A stretch of 64,000 nucleotides of DNA, from positions 16,946 to 80,945 of the forward strand of contig JABDHL010000032.1 of the NCBI GenBank assembly GCA_012972825.1. Direction: 5' to 3'. This document shows, piece after piece, positions 63,560-64,000 of this stretch. Position numbers and translations under genes: made by a program. Below the pieces are notes generated by a model, which saw only the letters and a program-made list of their open reading frames with translations, was not told the origin of the DNA and made no database searches. How positions within the stretch are numbered: the stretch's first letter is position 1; each line of letters begins with the position of its first letter. The DNA is from Chlorobiaceae bacterium. Lineage in GTDB: Bacteria > Bacteroidota > Chlorobiia > Chlorobiales > Chlorobiaceae.

Positions 63560-64000
63560 TTATACTGTTACAGGTATAGGCGAAACGGTTTGACCAAGCT
63601 CTCTGGCTAACCTGCGAAGGCTTCTTTTCTTGCCTTCGAGGAACTTTGCTTCATAAGCGGCCAGTCCTTCCTCGACAAACTCCGTCCCTTTGACCATGAC
63701 TCGCCAAAACAATACCGCAAGCTTGCGAGCCAGGGCAATATTGGCAATCAATCCCCCTCGTCGTGCCGCCAGACGACGGTAAAAGCCGCCCAACGCCATA
63801 TCTTTGCTGCGAGCCAGTGATCGGGCCATAACGCAAAAATACCTGCCTACCCTGCTGCGACTGTGTTTGACGTTGCTCTTGCGCTTGCCGCTTTGGCTTG
63901 TTCCGGGAGCCAGCCCTAACCAAGCCGTGAAATGCTTTTCTGTTGACCATTTGCTCAGGTCAGTTCCCACCTCACTGATGATCTGCAGGACGCTGTAGTC
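63560..64000 (-). CDS. IS110-family transposase, partial at window edge
   Basis: The frame is open to the window end, so the N-terminus lies outside. The visible 146 codons begin DYSVLQIISEVGTDLSKW and continue through HFTAWLGLAPGTSQSGKRK and ALGGFYRRLAARRGG, the C-terminal Transposase_20 domain of IS110. It differs clearly in sequence from the neighbouring truncated copy, so the two are distinct IS110 relatives, not a duplicate. Its stop is 34 bases before the truncated copy begins. Confidence 0.82.
   Translation of the reverse strand, partial: DYSVLQIISEVGTDLSKWSTEKHFTAWLGLAPGTSQSGKRKSNVKHSRSRVGRYFCVMARSLARSKDMALGGFYRRLAARRGGLIANIALARKLAVLFWRVMVKGTEFVEEGLAAYEAKFLEGKKRSLRRLARELGQTVSPIPVTV

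Larger units (their letters stand above)
62756..64000. mobile_element. IS110-family insertion region, two partial copies
   Basis: Two IS110-type transposase pieces lie head to tail on the minus strand. The left piece lacks its N-terminal half and the right piece runs off the window. The left boundary is placed at the point where recognisable acyltransferase sequence ends. IS110 elements usually lack terminal inverted repeats, and none were seen, so the exact ends are not defined. The arrangement fits one IS110 inserted into another. Confidence 0.6.

Overview
The window looks like chromosomal DNA of a green sulfur bacterium (Chlorobiaceae, Chlorobium/Pelodictyon type). This is inferred from the mix of Bacteroidota/Chlorobiota-style genes (DUF3127, DUF3109, DUF4292, a DUF3683 FAD/Fe-S fusion), the moderate GC content, many 1- and 4-bp gene overlaps, and a two-radical-SAM peptide cassette of the kind catalogued as 'SynChlorMet' (Syntrophobacter, Chlorobium, Methanocella). 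No rRNA, tRNA or CRISPR array was seen.

Positions 1 to about 42,660 are mostly housekeeping. In order: the end of a PfkB-type sugar kinase, two tandem START-domain proteins, a C-terminal processing peptidase, an AT-rich gene-free island, RidA, a TenI-ThiE-ThiD thiamin operon, UDP-glucose dehydrogenase, a lipoprotein and a lipase-like hydrolase, PepA, an NrnA-like DHH protein, RlmN, Adk, PriA, the remains of a PIN-domain toxin gene, DoxX, a TPR protein, an rpoN-hslV-hslU-aroQ block, FolD, RadA, a LolC/E permease, TatC, CoaE, superoxide dismutase, an RlmI-type methyltransferase, a 57-aa gene, the large FAD/Fe-S oxidoreductase with an SDR and a DUF3127 protein, RecQ and an FtsA-like protein.

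From about 42,750 to 62,100 every gene lies on the minus strand and forms one accessory envelope locus. Its outer parts are exopolysaccharide/exosortase genes: a YdcF-like protein, a DegT aminotransferase, EpsI, an exosortase with an intact Cys-Arg-His triad, an EpsD-like foldase fused to a membrane domain, a sugar phosphotransferase, three NodB-like deacetylases, a GT4 glycosyltransferase and a GNAT protein. Set into it (about 47,800-55,400) is what looks like a complete pathway for a ribosomally made, modified peptide. It comprises an NTP_transf_5 nucleotidyltransferase, a PqqD-type peptide chaperone, two radical SAM/SPASM maturases, a 90-aa cysteine-rich peptide, an HPr-kinase-like protein, a small S24/S26-type peptidase and an ABC exporter.

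The 90-aa peptide is the most interesting object here. It has seven cysteines at residues 22, 34, 45, 55, 65, 75 and 85, so the last five are spaced exactly ten residues apart. Every cysteine is followed by a glycine three or four residues later. The leader carries a W-x-x-P-x-I motif spaced like the leader motif read by PqqD-like domains in lasso peptide systems. It is a strong candidate for the precursor of the cassette, which to my recollection is described in family annotation as lacking an identified precursor.

The right edge (about 62,100-64,000) is damaged DNA: the C-terminal SGNH part of an O-acyltransferase, frameshifted and missing its N-terminus, followed by two IS110-family transposase pieces, the last running off the window.
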